Below are positions 1 through 8,895 of a stretch of DNA of 64,000 nucleotides, in pieces (within the stretch, counting starts at the first letter, position 1; every line of letters starts with the position of its first letter). The notes beneath the pieces are model-generated. The model had not been told where the DNA came from and did not search any database. It saw only the letters and a program-made list of their open reading frames with translations. The stretch is taken from contig CBDFGC010000003.1 in assembly GCA_965246935.1 (NCBI GenBank), positions 124,001 to 188,000 of the forward strand, written 5' to 3'. This DNA comes from JAZKFT01 sp965246935. GTDB lineage: Bacteria > Bacteroidota > Bacteroidia > Chitinophagales > Chitinophagaceae. Both the position numbers and the translations under genes were made by a program.

Positions 1-515
1 TTTTTAAACCACCGGTCGGCCTTATAGGGATTGGCTTTGCGGCAAATATTAAGAATCAAAACAGTAATGAAAAATGCGACGATCATGCCAATGAAAGGAG
101 CCAGGAAGATAAATCCGATGGTTTTATAAATAATGGCAATATTGCCTAGCCCTGCCATTCCGGCTTTGGTAACGGCTGCCCCGGCAAAACCGCCCATCAG
201 TGTATGCGATGAACTGGAAGGAATGCCAAACCACCAGGTAAAAAGGTTCCAGGAAATGGCGGCGATGAGGCCAGCCAGGATGACCCATAAATCAATAGCT
301 TTTTCGTTTACGATGCTTTTAACGGCATCGGCCACATTTAAATCGAACAGGAAAGCAGCTACAATATTAAAAAATGCAGCCCATAATACTGCCTGAAAAG
401 GGGTGAGTACTTTGGTAGAAACAATGGTGGCAATGGAACCGGCTGCATCATGAAAGCCATTGATATAGTCGAACATCAGCGCCAGCACTATAACGATCAG
501 GAGAAGTGGAAACAT
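1..515 (-). CDS. PiT-family inorganic phosphate transporter, partial (3' end beyond window)
   Basis: Low-affinity inner-membrane phosphate permease of the PiT family. The reading frame starts at the ATG whose complement lies at 513-515 and runs off the left edge, so only about 171 N-terminal residues are present. The translated start is MFPLLLIVIVLALMFDYING followed by FHDAAGSIATIVST; the NGFHDAA signature (GANDVANA-type PiT motif) is the phosphate-binding repeat. A second conserved stretch, WWFGIPSSSSHTLMGGFAGA, matches the PiT GxPxSxSH motif. Several hydrophobic segments are visible. The next gene upstream on the same strand is a DUF47/PhoU-like protein, the usual partner of PiT permeases, so a phosphate uptake role is well supported. 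A 167-bp spacer with short degenerate repeats separates the two. Confidence 0.93.
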   Translation of the reverse strand, partial: MFPLLLIVIVLALMFDYINGFHDAAGSIATIVSTKVLTPFQAVLWAAFFNIVAAFLFDLNVADAVKSIVNEKAIDLWVILAGLIAAISWNLFTWWFGIPSSSSHTLMGGFAGAAVTKAGMAGLGNIAIIYKTIGFIFLAPFIGMIVAFFITVLILNICRKANPYKADRWFK

Positions 516-682
516 AGGTTAAATGTGCAAATTTCTCAATGTCTCAATTGCTCAATGAATATCTGCGAAGAGCTATTTAGGAAATTAATACAAATTGATT
601 AAAATGAATTTTGTAACCCTATTCAAGCAGCAGCAAATTTTTTCATTTTCATATTGAGCTATTTTCAAATTTTCACATTGAG

Positions 683-1330
683 TTAGGCGTACTTAATAAT
701 GATAGACTCAATTACATTGCCGGCGTCTTCGCATTTGTCGGTGGCAATTTCCATAATCTGGTAAATTTCTCTTTTTTTGATTACTTCTTTTGCATCGGGT
801 TCCTGTGCAAATAATTTTTCAATGCTCATATCGAAAATATCATCTGCCTCATTTTCAATGTCGTTGATGCGGACGAGTGCTTCGGTCATTTTTTTGAGGT
901 CACGCATGTTGCGCAGGCAATACACGGCATTCCGTACGTGCTGGCTGCCGGAATGTATCAGGTCGGCCATTTTCTGGATGCCGGCATCACTGGGATCAAC
1001 GTTGTAAAAATTAATTTTTTTAGAACTGCCATACACGTAATCGGCAATATCGTCCAGCGAACTGGCCAATGTATGAATATCTTCCCGGTCGAAAGGGGTA
1101 ATAAAATTCCGGCCCAGTTCTGTAAAAATATTATGGGTAATATCGTCGCAAACATGCTCCAGGTTTTCGATATTGATAATGATCTGGGAACGTTTGTCGT
1201 AATCTTTTTCCGCTACTACTTCCTTTAGCTGTCCACTCATTTCTATTACCCGATCTACCATTTTTTCAAAAAGGTCGTAGAAAAGTTTGTTTTTAGGCGT
1301 AAAAATACTAAGGATGGAATTCAATCCCAT
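683..1330 (-). CDS. DUF47 family PhoU-like protein, phosphate transport accessory
   Basis: A 215-residue cytoplasmic, all-helical PhoU-like protein (DUF47/TIGR00153 type). It has the expected length and ends of the family, with acidic metal-binding helix motifs such as ENLEHVCDDITHNIF near residue 55 and NDIENEADDIFDMSIEKLF near residue 155, matching the repeated ExxxD(D/E) pattern of PhoU-like folds. It is transcribed just upstream of the PiT permease, the arrangement in which DUF47 proteins modulate PiT. A TAnnTTTG -7 box lies 15 bases before the start. The DUF47-PiT assignment is from family knowledge; the exact regulatory mechanism is unknown. Confidence 0.93.
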   Translation of the reverse strand: MGLNSILSIFTPKNKLFYDLFEKMVDRVIEMSGQLKEVVAEKDYDKRSQIIINIENLEHVCDDITHNIFTELGRNFITPFDREDIHTLASSLDDIADYVYGSSKKINFYNVDPSDAGIQKMADLIHSGSQHVRNAVYCLRNMRDLKKMTEALVRINDIENEADDIFDMSIEKLFAQEPDAKEVIKKREIYQIMEIATDKCEDAGNVIESIIIKYA

Positions 1331-1344
1331 AGGTTCGATTTGGA

Positions 1345-1352
1345 CAAAAGTA
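1345..1352 (-). promoter_or_regulatory. Bacteroidota -7 promoter box before the DUF47 gene
   Basis: The minus-strand octamer TACTTTTG fits the Bacteroidota sigma-A -7 consensus TAnnTTTG exactly and sits 15 bases before the DUF47 start codon. I could not find a convincing TTTG -33 element at the usual distance, so this is a moderate call. Confidence 0.4.
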
Positions 1353-1486
1353 AATGGTTGGGGAGTGCAGGCATGCAGAAAGGGTAATTTAATGATTACT
1401 TAATACTAAAACCGGGACTTGTTAGCAGAAATCGCCTGTTAATGTAAATAACCGGCAACATGGCTGCTCAATTATACCGCCTGCTT

Positions 1487-2008
1487 TTATTGGGCGGCGG
1501 TTACTGTTTTCTTTACGCCTTCGGCCCAACTAATGATAGCCTCTTTTTGAGTATCCGTAAGAATTGCATCTTTGTGTATCCAGGTATAAGATGATAAAGG
1601 CATCCAGCCTTCCTTCAGGCTCTTTACCACTTCCCCCATTTTTTCTTTTTTCCGCTCCGGTGTATAAGTGGCAAATTCATTAAAGTTCAGGTGGCGTTTG
1701 CCGTCTTTTATATGGCTGCCAAGCCACCAGCCTACCGGCTGTATGTTTGCATACCAGGGATAATTGGTGTTATTACTATGGCAGTCGTAGCAGGCCGAAT
1801 GCAGGAGCCGGTTTACATCATCCGGCACGGTTACCAGCGATGAAATATCGTTGCTCAGTACCACACTGTTATTGTTTTTATCAGGCTGAAAAAACTGAAT
1901 CACTATAAAAGTTAGCAGCAGTATCCAGAGAATAAATCTGCCCCAACGTACTTTTTTCTTTCCGGTTACCGGTTGCTTAGGCAGTTGTTGCTGGTTTGGA
2001 GGGGTCAT
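1487..2008 (-). CDS. Haem-binding domain protein (single CxxCH)
   Basis: A 173-residue membrane-anchored protein of the Bacteroidota haem-binding-domain family (Haem_bd). After a basic N-terminus (GKKKVRWGRF) there is one transmembrane segment, about residues 25-42 (FILWILLLTFIVIQFF), then a periplasmic domain with the c-type haem site CYDCH in SACYDCHSNNTNYPWYANIQ around residues 72-91. Downstream WWLGSHIKDGKRHLNFNEF is also typical of the family. It probably carries one covalently bound haem outside the inner membrane; its electron-transfer partner is not apparent from the neighbours (phosphate transport on one side, gpmI on the other). Confidence 0.88.
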   Translation of the reverse strand: MTPPNQQQLPKQPVTGKKKVRWGRFILWILLLTFIVIQFFQPDKNNNSVVLSNDISSLVTVPDDVNRLLHSACYDCHSNNTNYPWYANIQPVGWWLGSHIKDGKRHLNFNEFATYTPERKKEKMGEVVKSLKEGWMPLSSYTWIHKDAILTDTQKEAIISWAEGVKKTVTAAQ

Positions 2009-2109
2009 AAGTATCGTAATGGTGAATGGTCAATGGTGAATGAGTAGCTGGGTTTGATCTTGCTTCCGGTCTTTCAGACTTCCGGTCTATATCTGTTATT
2101 AATTATCAG

Positions 2110-3636
2110 CTATTCGTTCTTCGTTAAAACAACCCCTGTCATTTCTTTTGGTACAGCAATACCCATAAAATGAAGAATGGTTGGTGCAATATCACCTAGT
2201 TTACCTTTTTTTAATTGCCCACGCCATTCCTTATCCACAATAAAAAACGGAACGGGGTTCACCGAATGCTGGGTATTAGGACTGCCATCGGGATTAATCA
2301 TATAATCGCTATTGCCATGGTCGGCCAAAATAAAAGCGGTATAGCCATGATCCAGTGCATGCGTTACTACCTGGTTCACACAGACATCCACCGTTTCAGC
2401 TGCTTTTACGGCAGCAGCAAACACGCCGGTATGCCCTACCATATCGGTATTGGCAAAGTTGAGGCAGATGAAAGCAGCTTCCGCTTTGTCAATTTCCGGC
2501 AGCAGCAATGCGGTTAACTGAAAGGCACTCATTTCGGGTTGCAAATCGTAGGTAGCCACTTTTGGCGATGGCGCCATAATGCGGGTTTCGCCTTCAAACA
2601 CGGCCTCTCTTCCACCACTGAAAAAGAAAGTTACGTGCGGGTATTTTTCCGTTTCGGCCATGCGTATCTGCTTCAGGCCATTTGCTGCTATTACTTCACC
2701 TATTGTTTGGTTCAGGTTGTCAGTCTCAAATAGTACGTGTACATCCTTATAAGTAGCATCGTACTCAGTAAGGGTGGTATAGTGCAGCGGCAGCTTATAC
2801 ATACCAAACTCCGGAAAATCAGCCTGGCTAAGTACCTGTGTTATCTCCCGGCACCTGTCTGTTCGAAAGTTAAAGCACAACACGGCATCGCCGGCTTTTA
2901 TAGTTGCCAGCGGTTGCTGTGCAGCATCCACTATTACGGTAGGAAGAATAAATTCGTCTGTAACTGCCGCATTGTACGATTGTTCTACAGCGGCTATTGC
3001 GTCTGTTGCTGTTGGCCCGTTGCCGTTCACCATTGCCTCATATGCCAGCTTTATCCGTTCCCAGCGTTTATCCCGGTCCATTGCATAATAGCGACCGCTT
3101 ACGGTGGCTATTTTCCCCGTGGTTTGGTTCAGGTGTTCCTGAAGTTCCATGATAAAGCCTAAACCGCTTTTAGGGTCGCAGTCACGGCCATCGGTAAAGG
3201 CATGGATATATAACTGCTGTAATCCTTTCTGGTGGCAAAGGCTTACGATCGCTTTCAGGTGATTGATATGCGAATGCACGCCACCATCGCTTACCAAACC
3301 CAACAGGTGCAGCGGTTTTTGTTGTACCAGGGCATAATCGATAGATTGAAGCAGTACTTTATTTTCAAAAAAAGTCTTGTATTTAATGGCTACGTTAATG
3401 CGCTGCAACTCCTGGTACACAATTCGGCCTGCACCCAGGTTTAGGTGGCCTACTTCGCTGTTGCCCATCTGGCCTTCGGGCAGGCCCACTTCTTCGCCAA
3501 ATGTGGTAAGTGTGGTGTTGGGGTATTGCTTATACAGCGAATCAATAAAAGGGGTATCAGCTGCAAGGATAGCGTCGGAGGCGGGCACCTGCCCGATTCC
3601 CCATCCATCCATAATAATCAAAATTGCTTTTTTCAT
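2110..3636 (-). CDS. gpmI: 2,3-bisphosphoglycerate-independent phosphoglycerate mutase
   Basis: Glycolytic enzyme interconverting 3- and 2-phosphoglycerate, Mn-dependent and cofactor-independent. The 508-residue length is normal. The N-terminus KKAILIIMDGWGIG carries the first metal-binding aspartate, and GQMGNSEVGHLNLGAGR holds the phosphorylated active-site serine. HAFTDGRDCDPKSG, SGRYYAMDRDKRWER and the C-terminal metal sites FANTDMVGHTG and LADHGNSDYM are all intact, as is the H residue of NTQHSVNPVPFF. It appears to be a single gene. A second, cofactor-dependent mutase lies at 34262-34870, so this organism seems to carry both types. Confidence 0.97.
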   Translation of the reverse strand: MKKAILIIMDGWGIGQVPASDAILAADTPFIDSLYKQYPNTTLTTFGEEVGLPEGQMGNSEVGHLNLGAGRIVYQELQRINVAIKYKTFFENKVLLQSIDYALVQQKPLHLLGLVSDGGVHSHINHLKAIVSLCHQKGLQQLYIHAFTDGRDCDPKSGLGFIMELQEHLNQTTGKIATVSGRYYAMDRDKRWERIKLAYEAMVNGNGPTATDAIAAVEQSYNAAVTDEFILPTVIVDAAQQPLATIKAGDAVLCFNFRTDRCREITQVLSQADFPEFGMYKLPLHYTTLTEYDATYKDVHVLFETDNLNQTIGEVIAANGLKQIRMAETEKYPHVTFFFSGGREAVFEGETRIMAPSPKVATYDLQPEMSAFQLTALLLPEIDKAEAAFICLNFANTDMVGHTGVFAAAVKAAETVDVCVNQVVTHALDHGYTAFILADHGNSDYMINPDGSPNTQHSVNPVPFFIVDKEWRGQLKKGKLGDIAPTILHFMGIAVPKEMTGVVLTKNE

Positions 3637-3914
3637 TTATGTTATTTTATGTTACCTGCTGTTTAATAGGGCGTTGCCCTATGCAGTTATATTGCTCTCC
3701 CGTACGAACGGGACTTCGCTTCAGGGCGATACAAATGCCCCTAATATCATTTGTATTCAAATTGTATTTATTGCCTGTTGCTAATTTGTATTCATTTGCA
3801 TATTTGCTAATTGCTAATTGTCACATTTGCTAATTTGCCTTTTCCCCGCCGCAATTTAATTTGTTACAACATACAAGCGCAGTTGTTCTGCATCTTTGGT
3901 AAAAATGTAATTCA
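3637..3914. repeat. Gene-free spacer between divergent gpmI and nadC with repeats
   Basis: This 278-base spacer lies between the divergently transcribed gpmI and nadC. At 3692-3729 it carries a copy of a repeat with a CCCGTACGAACGGG hairpin followed by ACTTCGCTTCAGGGCGA; a near-identical copy is at 62081-62120. At 3783-3840 there is a degenerate run of GCTAATT/GCAAAT-type heptamers. CATCTTTG at 3891-3898, 16 bases before the nadC start, is one base off the TAnnTTTG -7 box and may be the nadC promoter. Confidence 0.6.
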
Positions 3915-4784
3915 ATGACCGTAACAGCATTTGATAAACACCTGCAAGTATTAGTAGAGCAGGCCCTTCGGGAAGATATTGGTGATGGCGACCATAGTAC
4001 ACTTTGTTGTATTCCGCCGCAGCAAACGGGCCGGGCCGTATTAAAAATTAAACAGGCCGGGGTGCTGGCCGGGGTGCTGGCTGCCCAAAAAATATTTAAC
4101 CTGGCATCAGATGAAGTCGTGTTTCATCCGTATAAAAATGATGGCGATGACATGCAGCCCGGCGAAACGGCCTTTGAAATAGAAGCACCGGTGCAAACCA
4201 TCCTGCAAACCGAGCGGCTGGTGCTGAATACAATGCAGCGCATGAGCGGCATTGCCACCCTTACCCGGCGGTATGCAGACAAATTGAGAGGCTATACCAC
4301 AAAAATTTTAGATACCCGAAAAACCACACCTAACTTCCGGCTGCTGGAAAAAGAAGCGGTACGTATTGGCGGCGCCCAAAACCATCGCTTTGGGCTGTAC
4401 GATATGATAATGCTAAAGGACAACCATATTGACTATTGCGGCGGTATTGAAAAAGCCATTGACCTGGCCTATCAGTATGTACAAGCAAAAAAGCCGGGGC
4501 TAAAAATAGAAGTAGAAACCCGTAGCCTGGCGGATGTAAAAAAAGTTATGGCGGTTGGGCAGGGAAAAGTGTTCCGGATAATGTTGGATAATTTTATACC
4601 ATCAGCAATAAGCGATGCATTACGGGTAATAAATGGTGCTTTTGAAACCGAAGCCAGTGGCGGTATTACGCTGGATACCATTGAAAGCTTTGCTGCTACC
4701 GGGGTAGACTATGTGAGTGTTGGTGCATTGATACACCAGGCACAGTCACTGGATTTAAGTTTAAAGGCCTCTTTCACCACATAG
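3915..4784 (+). CDS. nadC: Nicotinate-nucleotide pyrophosphorylase (carboxylating)
   Basis: Quinolinate phosphoribosyltransferase, which makes nicotinate mononucleotide from quinolinate and PRPP in de novo NAD synthesis. The 289 residues match the family length. The N-terminus has REDIGDGDHST, and the core has the substrate-binding series ERLVLNTMQRMSGIAT, DTRKTTPNFRLLEKEAVRIG, GGAQNHRFGLYDMIMLKDNH and KIEVETRSL, with the C-terminal EASGGITLDTI and GVDYVSVGALIH. All conserved Arg, Lys, His and Glu residues of the active site appear present. It stands alone; nadA and nadB are not in the window. Confidence 0.97.
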   Translation: MTVTAFDKHLQVLVEQALREDIGDGDHSTLCCIPPQQTGRAVLKIKQAGVLAGVLAAQKIFNLASDEVVFHPYKNDGDDMQPGETAFEIEAPVQTILQTERLVLNTMQRMSGIATLTRRYADKLRGYTTKILDTRKTTPNFRLLEKEAVRIGGAQNHRFGLYDMIMLKDNHIDYCGGIEKAIDLAYQYVQAKKPGLKIEVETRSLADVKKVMAVGQGKVFRIMLDNFIPSAISDALRVINGAFETEASGGITLDTIESFAATGVDYVSVGALIHQAQSLDLSLKASFTT

Positions 4785-4916
4785 GCACATAAGGAGCACA
4801 TAGGTTCACATAGAAATACAAATAGGAAGCGGTAAGTGAAAAGTGGTTTATAAATGGTCATCAAATCCTATTTCCATTTTCCTTGTCTGCTTTTCTTGTC
4901 TTTTATTTTTCGTTTT

Positions 4917-6302
4917 CTATTCCCTATTTTCTACCTTATATTTTTCTTTCCACATCTCATTAAAGGTTTTGGGGCTAAAATCAAGCTTGGAACGATGGGT
5001 AGTCCAGCCTTTAAAAATTTTGTTAACCATCCAGTTTTTTAGTTTGCCATTTCCCATATTCATCATGCCACGGTGCAGCATGGCTTGTTTCCAGCCTTTC
5101 CAGGCAAGGCGTTCGGCCAGTGTGCTGTCACCTTCCATTACGGCTTCGTGGCGGTTGTGCAGCAACAGTTCATGCAGGTTGATCCGCACAGGGCATACTT
5201 CGGTACAATTTCCACACAAGGAGGAGGCATAACTTAAATGTTTGTATTCATCCATGCCTTGCAGGTGTGGCGTAATAACCATCCCGATAGGGCCGCTGTA
5301 GGTGGTTTCGTAGCTATGGCCTCCAATATTTTTGTATACCGGGCAGGCGTTCAGGCAACTGCCGCACCGGATGCAATACAAACTTTCGCGGGCTACTTCA
5401 TCTGCCAAGATATTGGTGCGGCCATTGTCCAGCAGAATTACGTACATTTCTGTGGGGCCATCGGTTTCACCAGGCTGGCGGGGCCCGCTGATAATAGAAT
5501 TGTAGGAAGTAATTTGCTGGCCGGTGCCATACGTGGCCAGCAGCGGCCAGAATAAGGCCAGGTCTGTAAGCGATGGAATTACTTTTTCGATACCGGTAAC
5601 AACAATATGTATTTTAGGAAATGCACAGCTTAGCCGGGCGTTTCCCTCATTTTCCGTAATGGCTATGGCTCCGGTATCGGCTATCAGGAAGTTGGCTCCG
5701 GTTACGCCTACCTGTGCCTCTACATATTTTTGCCGCAGTTTATAACGGGCTACCTGCGTAAGCTGTTCCGGCGTCAGGTTTGGCTCCGTGCCCAGTTTTT
5801 CAGCAAACAACCGGGCCACATCTTCTTTGCTTTTGTGCATCGCCGGGGTTACAATATGGTAAGGGGCCTCGCCGTCCAATTGCTGTATGTATTCACCTAA
5901 ATCGGTCTCCACGCTCTCAATACCATTTTTTTCAAGAAAATCGTTCAGGTGAATTTCTTCAGTAACCATGCTTTTGCTTTTCACCAGCGTGGTACAATTA
6001 GCTGCCTGGCAAATTTTTAAAATCTGCTGCAACGCATCAACTGCTGTTTCGGCCCAGATTACCTTTCCGCCCCTGTTTGTTAATCTGGTTTCAAACTCTT
6101 CCAGGCTTTTATCCAGCTTCTCAATAGCCTGCCATTTCAGATTTTTAGCCCGTTCACGTGCTACGGGCAGTGCAGCAAACTGCTGTTTTCCCTGCGGCAC
6201 AGCAGCATTGTACCGGGCAATATTGAAGTTAATTTTACGGCGATGCTCTAAATCGCCTGCCTTAACCGTGCTTTTGGCCTTAAAAGAAGAACTGGTACTC
6301 AT
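4917..6302 (-). CDS. lutB: LutB/LldF-like iron-sulfur protein, lactate utilisation
   Basis: Electron-transfer subunit of the LutABC-type L-lactate dehydrogenase. I choose the ATG complementary to 6300-6302 (protein MSTSSSFKAKST, 461 residues) rather than the ATG 12 codons upstream, because it gives the usual length and the extra residues look like translated intergenic repeat. The N-terminal LUD domain includes GGKVIWAETAVDALQ and IADTGAIAITENEGNARLS. Two 4Fe-4S motifs follow: CIRCGSCLNACPVYKNIGG and CGNCTEVCPVRINLHELL. The C-terminal HRGMMNMGNGKLKNWMVN region is also typical. LutA and LutC partners are not adjacent, which is unusual; they may be elsewhere. Confidence 0.9.
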   Translation of the reverse strand: MSTSSSFKAKSTVKAGDLEHRRKINFNIARYNAAVPQGKQQFAALPVARERAKNLKWQAIEKLDKSLEEFETRLTNRGGKVIWAETAVDALQQILKICQAANCTTLVKSKSMVTEEIHLNDFLEKNGIESVETDLGEYIQQLDGEAPYHIVTPAMHKSKEDVARLFAEKLGTEPNLTPEQLTQVARYKLRQKYVEAQVGVTGANFLIADTGAIAITENEGNARLSCAFPKIHIVVTGIEKVIPSLTDLALFWPLLATYGTGQQITSYNSIISGPRQPGETDGPTEMYVILLDNGRTNILADEVARESLYCIRCGSCLNACPVYKNIGGHSYETTYSGPIGMVITPHLQGMDEYKHLSYASSLCGNCTEVCPVRINLHELLLHNRHEAVMEGDSTLAERLAWKGWKQAMLHRGMMNMGNGKLKNWMVNKIFKGWTTHRSKLDFSPKTFNEMWKEKYKVENRE

Positions 6303-6529
6303 TAGAAAATACAAATGTGCAAATTTGACAATTAGCAAATATGCAAATGAAATACAGGGAATACAGACGTGTAAATTAGTAAATGGCTAAATAGCTCAAT
6401 AAATACAAACAAGTAAATTTGTGATAAGCAACAGGCTTACAGATATAAGAAATGGGTCGTGCAGGTTTTTCCTGAACGTTTGAGATTATTTACCTTTCCG
6501 ACTTCCGGTCTTCCCGACTTTCGGACTTC
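6301..6529. repeat. Degenerate short-repeat tract upstream of lutB
   Basis: This spacer is built of degenerate short repeats: GCAAAT/ACAAAT-like words at about 6309-6420, and at 6499-6530 a run of CTTCCGG/CTTCCCG/CTTTCGG heptamers. Similar heptamer runs occur at 2058-2090 and 14150-14185. I see no gene here. Confidence 0.5.
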
Positions 6530-6727
6530 TCAATGTCTTTCGTTTTGCTTTGCTTCACTTTGCCGGATAATAGCACTGCCGGCTACAATGGAAGTAACCG
6601 TAAAGACAATTACACCTGCTAACGACAAAATAAATTTCCAGGTAGGGCCTACATTGAAACTGCTGATCAGCATCATAATACAAAACAAGTTCAACAATAC
6701 CAGGGGTATAAAAATAGGAAAACGCAT
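6530..6727 (-). CDS. Small membrane protein, unknown
   Basis: A 65-residue open frame with two clear hydrophobic segments, about residues 2-24 (RFPIFIPLVLLNLFCIMMLI) and 31-52 (KFILSLAGVIVFTVTSIVAG), followed by a short charged tail SEAKQNERH. The codon usage resembles that of the neighbouring genes and the topology (two helices, charged C-terminus) is coherent, so I think it is real, but I recognise no family. It lies between lutB and the DUF3109 gene on the same strand. The final codons overlap the heptamer repeat tract. Confidence 0.55.
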   Translation of the reverse strand: MRFPIFIPLVLLNLFCIMMLISSFNVGPTWKFILSLAGVIVFTVTSIVAGSAIIRQSEAKQNERH

Positions 6728-6865
6728 AAATGAAGTTTTTAGTTGGCCTGTAAAAATAATGCCTAAAAGGTGGGGAAAATTAAATATCCTGTTCCTATTT
6801 TATCTGCTTTTTGTAATTACAAACGAATGACCACTGATGAATTACTATGTAACTGCAAGAAGAGG

Positions 6866-7456
6866 CTATTTAGGTTTTTTAGCTTTATATTTCTGTGCTA
6901 CGGCTTCCAGTGCTTCGTAAAACTCAGGGCCGTATTTGCGGAGCAGGGCTTCCTTTAAAAATTGATAAACCGGCATTTTTAACCGGTTACCCAACTTGCA
7001 TGCCGGGGCACATAAGCCTGGCCGGGGCTCATAATTTACAAACTCTGTTTTGCTTCTTTTACTCTTTTGTATCCGCACCGGGAACAGGTGGCAACTGACA
7101 GGTTTCTTCCAGCCTGTTTTTCCTTCGTAAAATGCCTGCTCAAAAGCACATTTTACAACCCCTGTTATGTCTGTAATGGCATATACGCAAATACCGCCGT
7201 TGATGGCCGGCGTTACCCACCCAAATTCTTTATCGTACACATACCTGCCCTGCTTGTCTATTTCCTGCAAATGTGCAGCTTCCAGATATGGTTTTACCGC
7301 ATCAAACGCTTCATCAATATTTCGTAATTCTGATTTTTCAAGCGGGGCGCCGGCATCGCCATCCACACAGCAGCCGCCTTTACATTTGTTCAGGTCGCAT
7401 ACAAAGTTTTCTTCAATCAGTTCGTCACTAATCAGTTTGTTATCGATCGCTATCAA
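6866..7456 (-). CDS. DUF3109 family protein
   Basis: A 196-residue soluble protein of the DUF3109 family, widespread in Bacteroidota and of unknown function. The N-terminal FVCDLNKCKGGCCVDGDAGA holds a cysteine cluster (CxxxxCxxxCC) characteristic of the family and related to zinc/iron-cluster-type YkgJ proteins; further cysteines are at GGICVYAI, VVKCAFEQA, VSCHLFPVR and GLCAPACKLG. The conserved cysteine pattern suggests a metal site. The tail is lysine-rich (QKYKAKKPK). Nothing in the neighbours suggests a role. Confidence 0.9.
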   Translation of the reverse strand: MIAIDNKLISDELIEENFVCDLNKCKGGCCVDGDAGAPLEKSELRNIDEAFDAVKPYLEAAHLQEIDKQGRYVYDKEFGWVTPAINGGICVYAITDITGVVKCAFEQAFYEGKTGWKKPVSCHLFPVRIQKSKRSKTEFVNYEPRPGLCAPACKLGNRLKMPVYQFLKEALLRKYGPEFYEALEAVAQKYKAKKPK

Positions 7457-7670
7457 CGTGCAGGAAATTTACAACAAAAATAAAGTGATTGAAGAAACAT
7501 ACGCCTGTGATTTTGAGAGGTAATACCAAATCTAAACAGGCAATGGGCAATTATCAATAAGCAAGTTCGTTTTAATCGGTCGTCAATTATTTTTCGCAGC
7601 CTGTTGTAAGGTAGTATAAGATGGCAACTCATTCAATGCAAGCCGGGACTTCTTTAAAAAACGGAAAATT

Positions 7671-7705
7671 AAAAGCCCGTTCCGGCTATGCCGGAACGGG
7701 CTTTT
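7671..7705 (-). terminator. Rho-independent terminator after the fasciclin gene
   Basis: A strong hairpin: AAAAGCCCGTTCCGGC paired with GCCGGAACGGGCTTTT around a short TAT loop, with A/T runs on both sides. It lies 20 bases past the stop codon of the minus-strand fasciclin gene and could stop transcription from either side. Confidence 0.85.
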
Positions 7706-7724
7706 AATAATGTAATCACTGATT

Positions 7725-8279
7725 TTACATACCTGGCATTAATACGGTATCAATTACATGTATCACTCCATTTTTCTGATACACATCTTTAATAGTAACC
7801 ATTGCCGTACCACCGTTTGCATCTTGTACCTGTATGCCATTTCCTTTCATCATAAAAGTAAGATTGCCGCCCTGTACGGTTGCTGCGCTATAAGATCCGC
7901 CGCCATCTTTAATCATTTTCATTAATGATTTGGAATCAATCTTTCCTGATATTACATGATAGGTAAGAATAGTAGTCAGCTTTTCTTTGTTTTCAGGTTT
8001 CACCAATGTTTCAACAGTGCCTTTTGGCAATTTATTGAACGCTGCGTTGGTTGGTGCAAACACCGTAAAAGGGCCATCTCCTTTCAATGTTTCTACCAGG
8101 CCGGCCGCTTTTACGGCAGCTACTAATGTAGTATGGTCTTTACTGTTTACTGCATTTTCAACAATATCTTTTGTTGGGTACATGGCCGCACCGCCAACCA
8201 TTACTGTTTTTTGAGCTGATGCTACTGCAGATGTAAGAACGACAGATGCTGCAATCATCCATTTGGAAACTAATTTCAT
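7725..8279 (-). CDS. Secreted fasciclin (FAS1) domain protein
   Basis: A 184-residue exported protein. Residues 1-22 (MKLVSKWMIAASVVLTSAVA then SAQ) form a signal peptide. One FAS1 domain spans about residues 45-182, with the two family motifs FTVFAPTNAAFNKLPKGTVE and VIHVIDTVLMPGM and the conserved TYHVISGK. FAS1 proteins mediate adhesion or matrix interactions at the cell surface. In Bacteroidota such genes often sit beside ECF sigma/anti-sigma pairs, as here: an anti-sigma gene is 616 bases upstream on the same strand. A clear terminator follows, so it is probably a single-gene transcript. Confidence 0.93.
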   Translation of the reverse strand: MKLVSKWMIAASVVLTSAVASAQKTVMVGGAAMYPTKDIVENAVNSKDHTTLVAAVKAAGLVETLKGDGPFTVFAPTNAAFNKLPKGTVETLVKPENKEKLTTILTYHVISGKIDSKSLMKMIKDGGGSYSAATVQGGNLTFMMKGNGIQVQDANGGTAMVTIKDVYQKNGVIHVIDTVLMPGM

Positions 8280-8842
8280 AGTAATTTTTTTTGAATTAAT
8301 TTGTTGTACTATAACTACGGACGCTTAAACAATAAAGTTCAAAAAAAATAAGAAATTAATCAGTAAACAATTTTTTATATTAAGATTTTAATTAAATTAC
8401 ATACTTTTCTTTTACCTTAAGTATACGTTTTTACTAAATCTTTTCTAATAGCAATTATATTCTAAGTGAGTATGAAAAGTTTCCTGAAAAATAAAATTGG
8501 ATGAATCTTTCGTTATGATATAACTTGAAGCTGAAAGCCTTGCTGACATTTACTATTACAAAATTGAATGCATAAAAATTTTTTTAGACTACTTACTACT
8601 AAAAAAACTTTTACAACATTAATTGGCAAACCTAAAATCCGGGGTTGAAAGGGTGAAAATATTTTTACTTACAAAAACCGGTATAATAAAGTCAACGAAT
8701 CATTTATAAGAATTACTGATATTTATACTATTCCCTATAGTTATAATTCCACTTCTGATGGGCTGCAACAGTTAATAAAGAGGAAATGTAACCCTGTTAA
8801 ATATATACAGCATATATTGACGGCGCCTGAAGGTTATAAAAG
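8280..8842. other. AT-rich gene-free spacer upstream of the fasciclin gene
   Basis: About 560 bases with no convincing open frame on either strand and a visibly higher A+T content than the genes around it. It must contain the fasciclin promoter, but I could not pick out a clean TTTG/TAnnTTTG pair. No repeat shared with the rest of the window was seen. Confidence 0.5.
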
Positions 8843-8874
8843 AATACGGCTTTTCAAAAATGAAAAGCCGTATT
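8843..8874 (-). terminator. Terminator after the anti-sigma gene
   Basis: A perfect 12-bp stem, AATACGGCTTTT paired with AAAAGCCGTATT around a CAAAAATG loop, lies 21 bases past the anti-sigma factor stop codon. It would end the cyclophilin-gcvH-sigma-anti-sigma transcript. Confidence 0.75.
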
Positions 8875-8895
8875 ACTTTATCCTACAATTATTAT

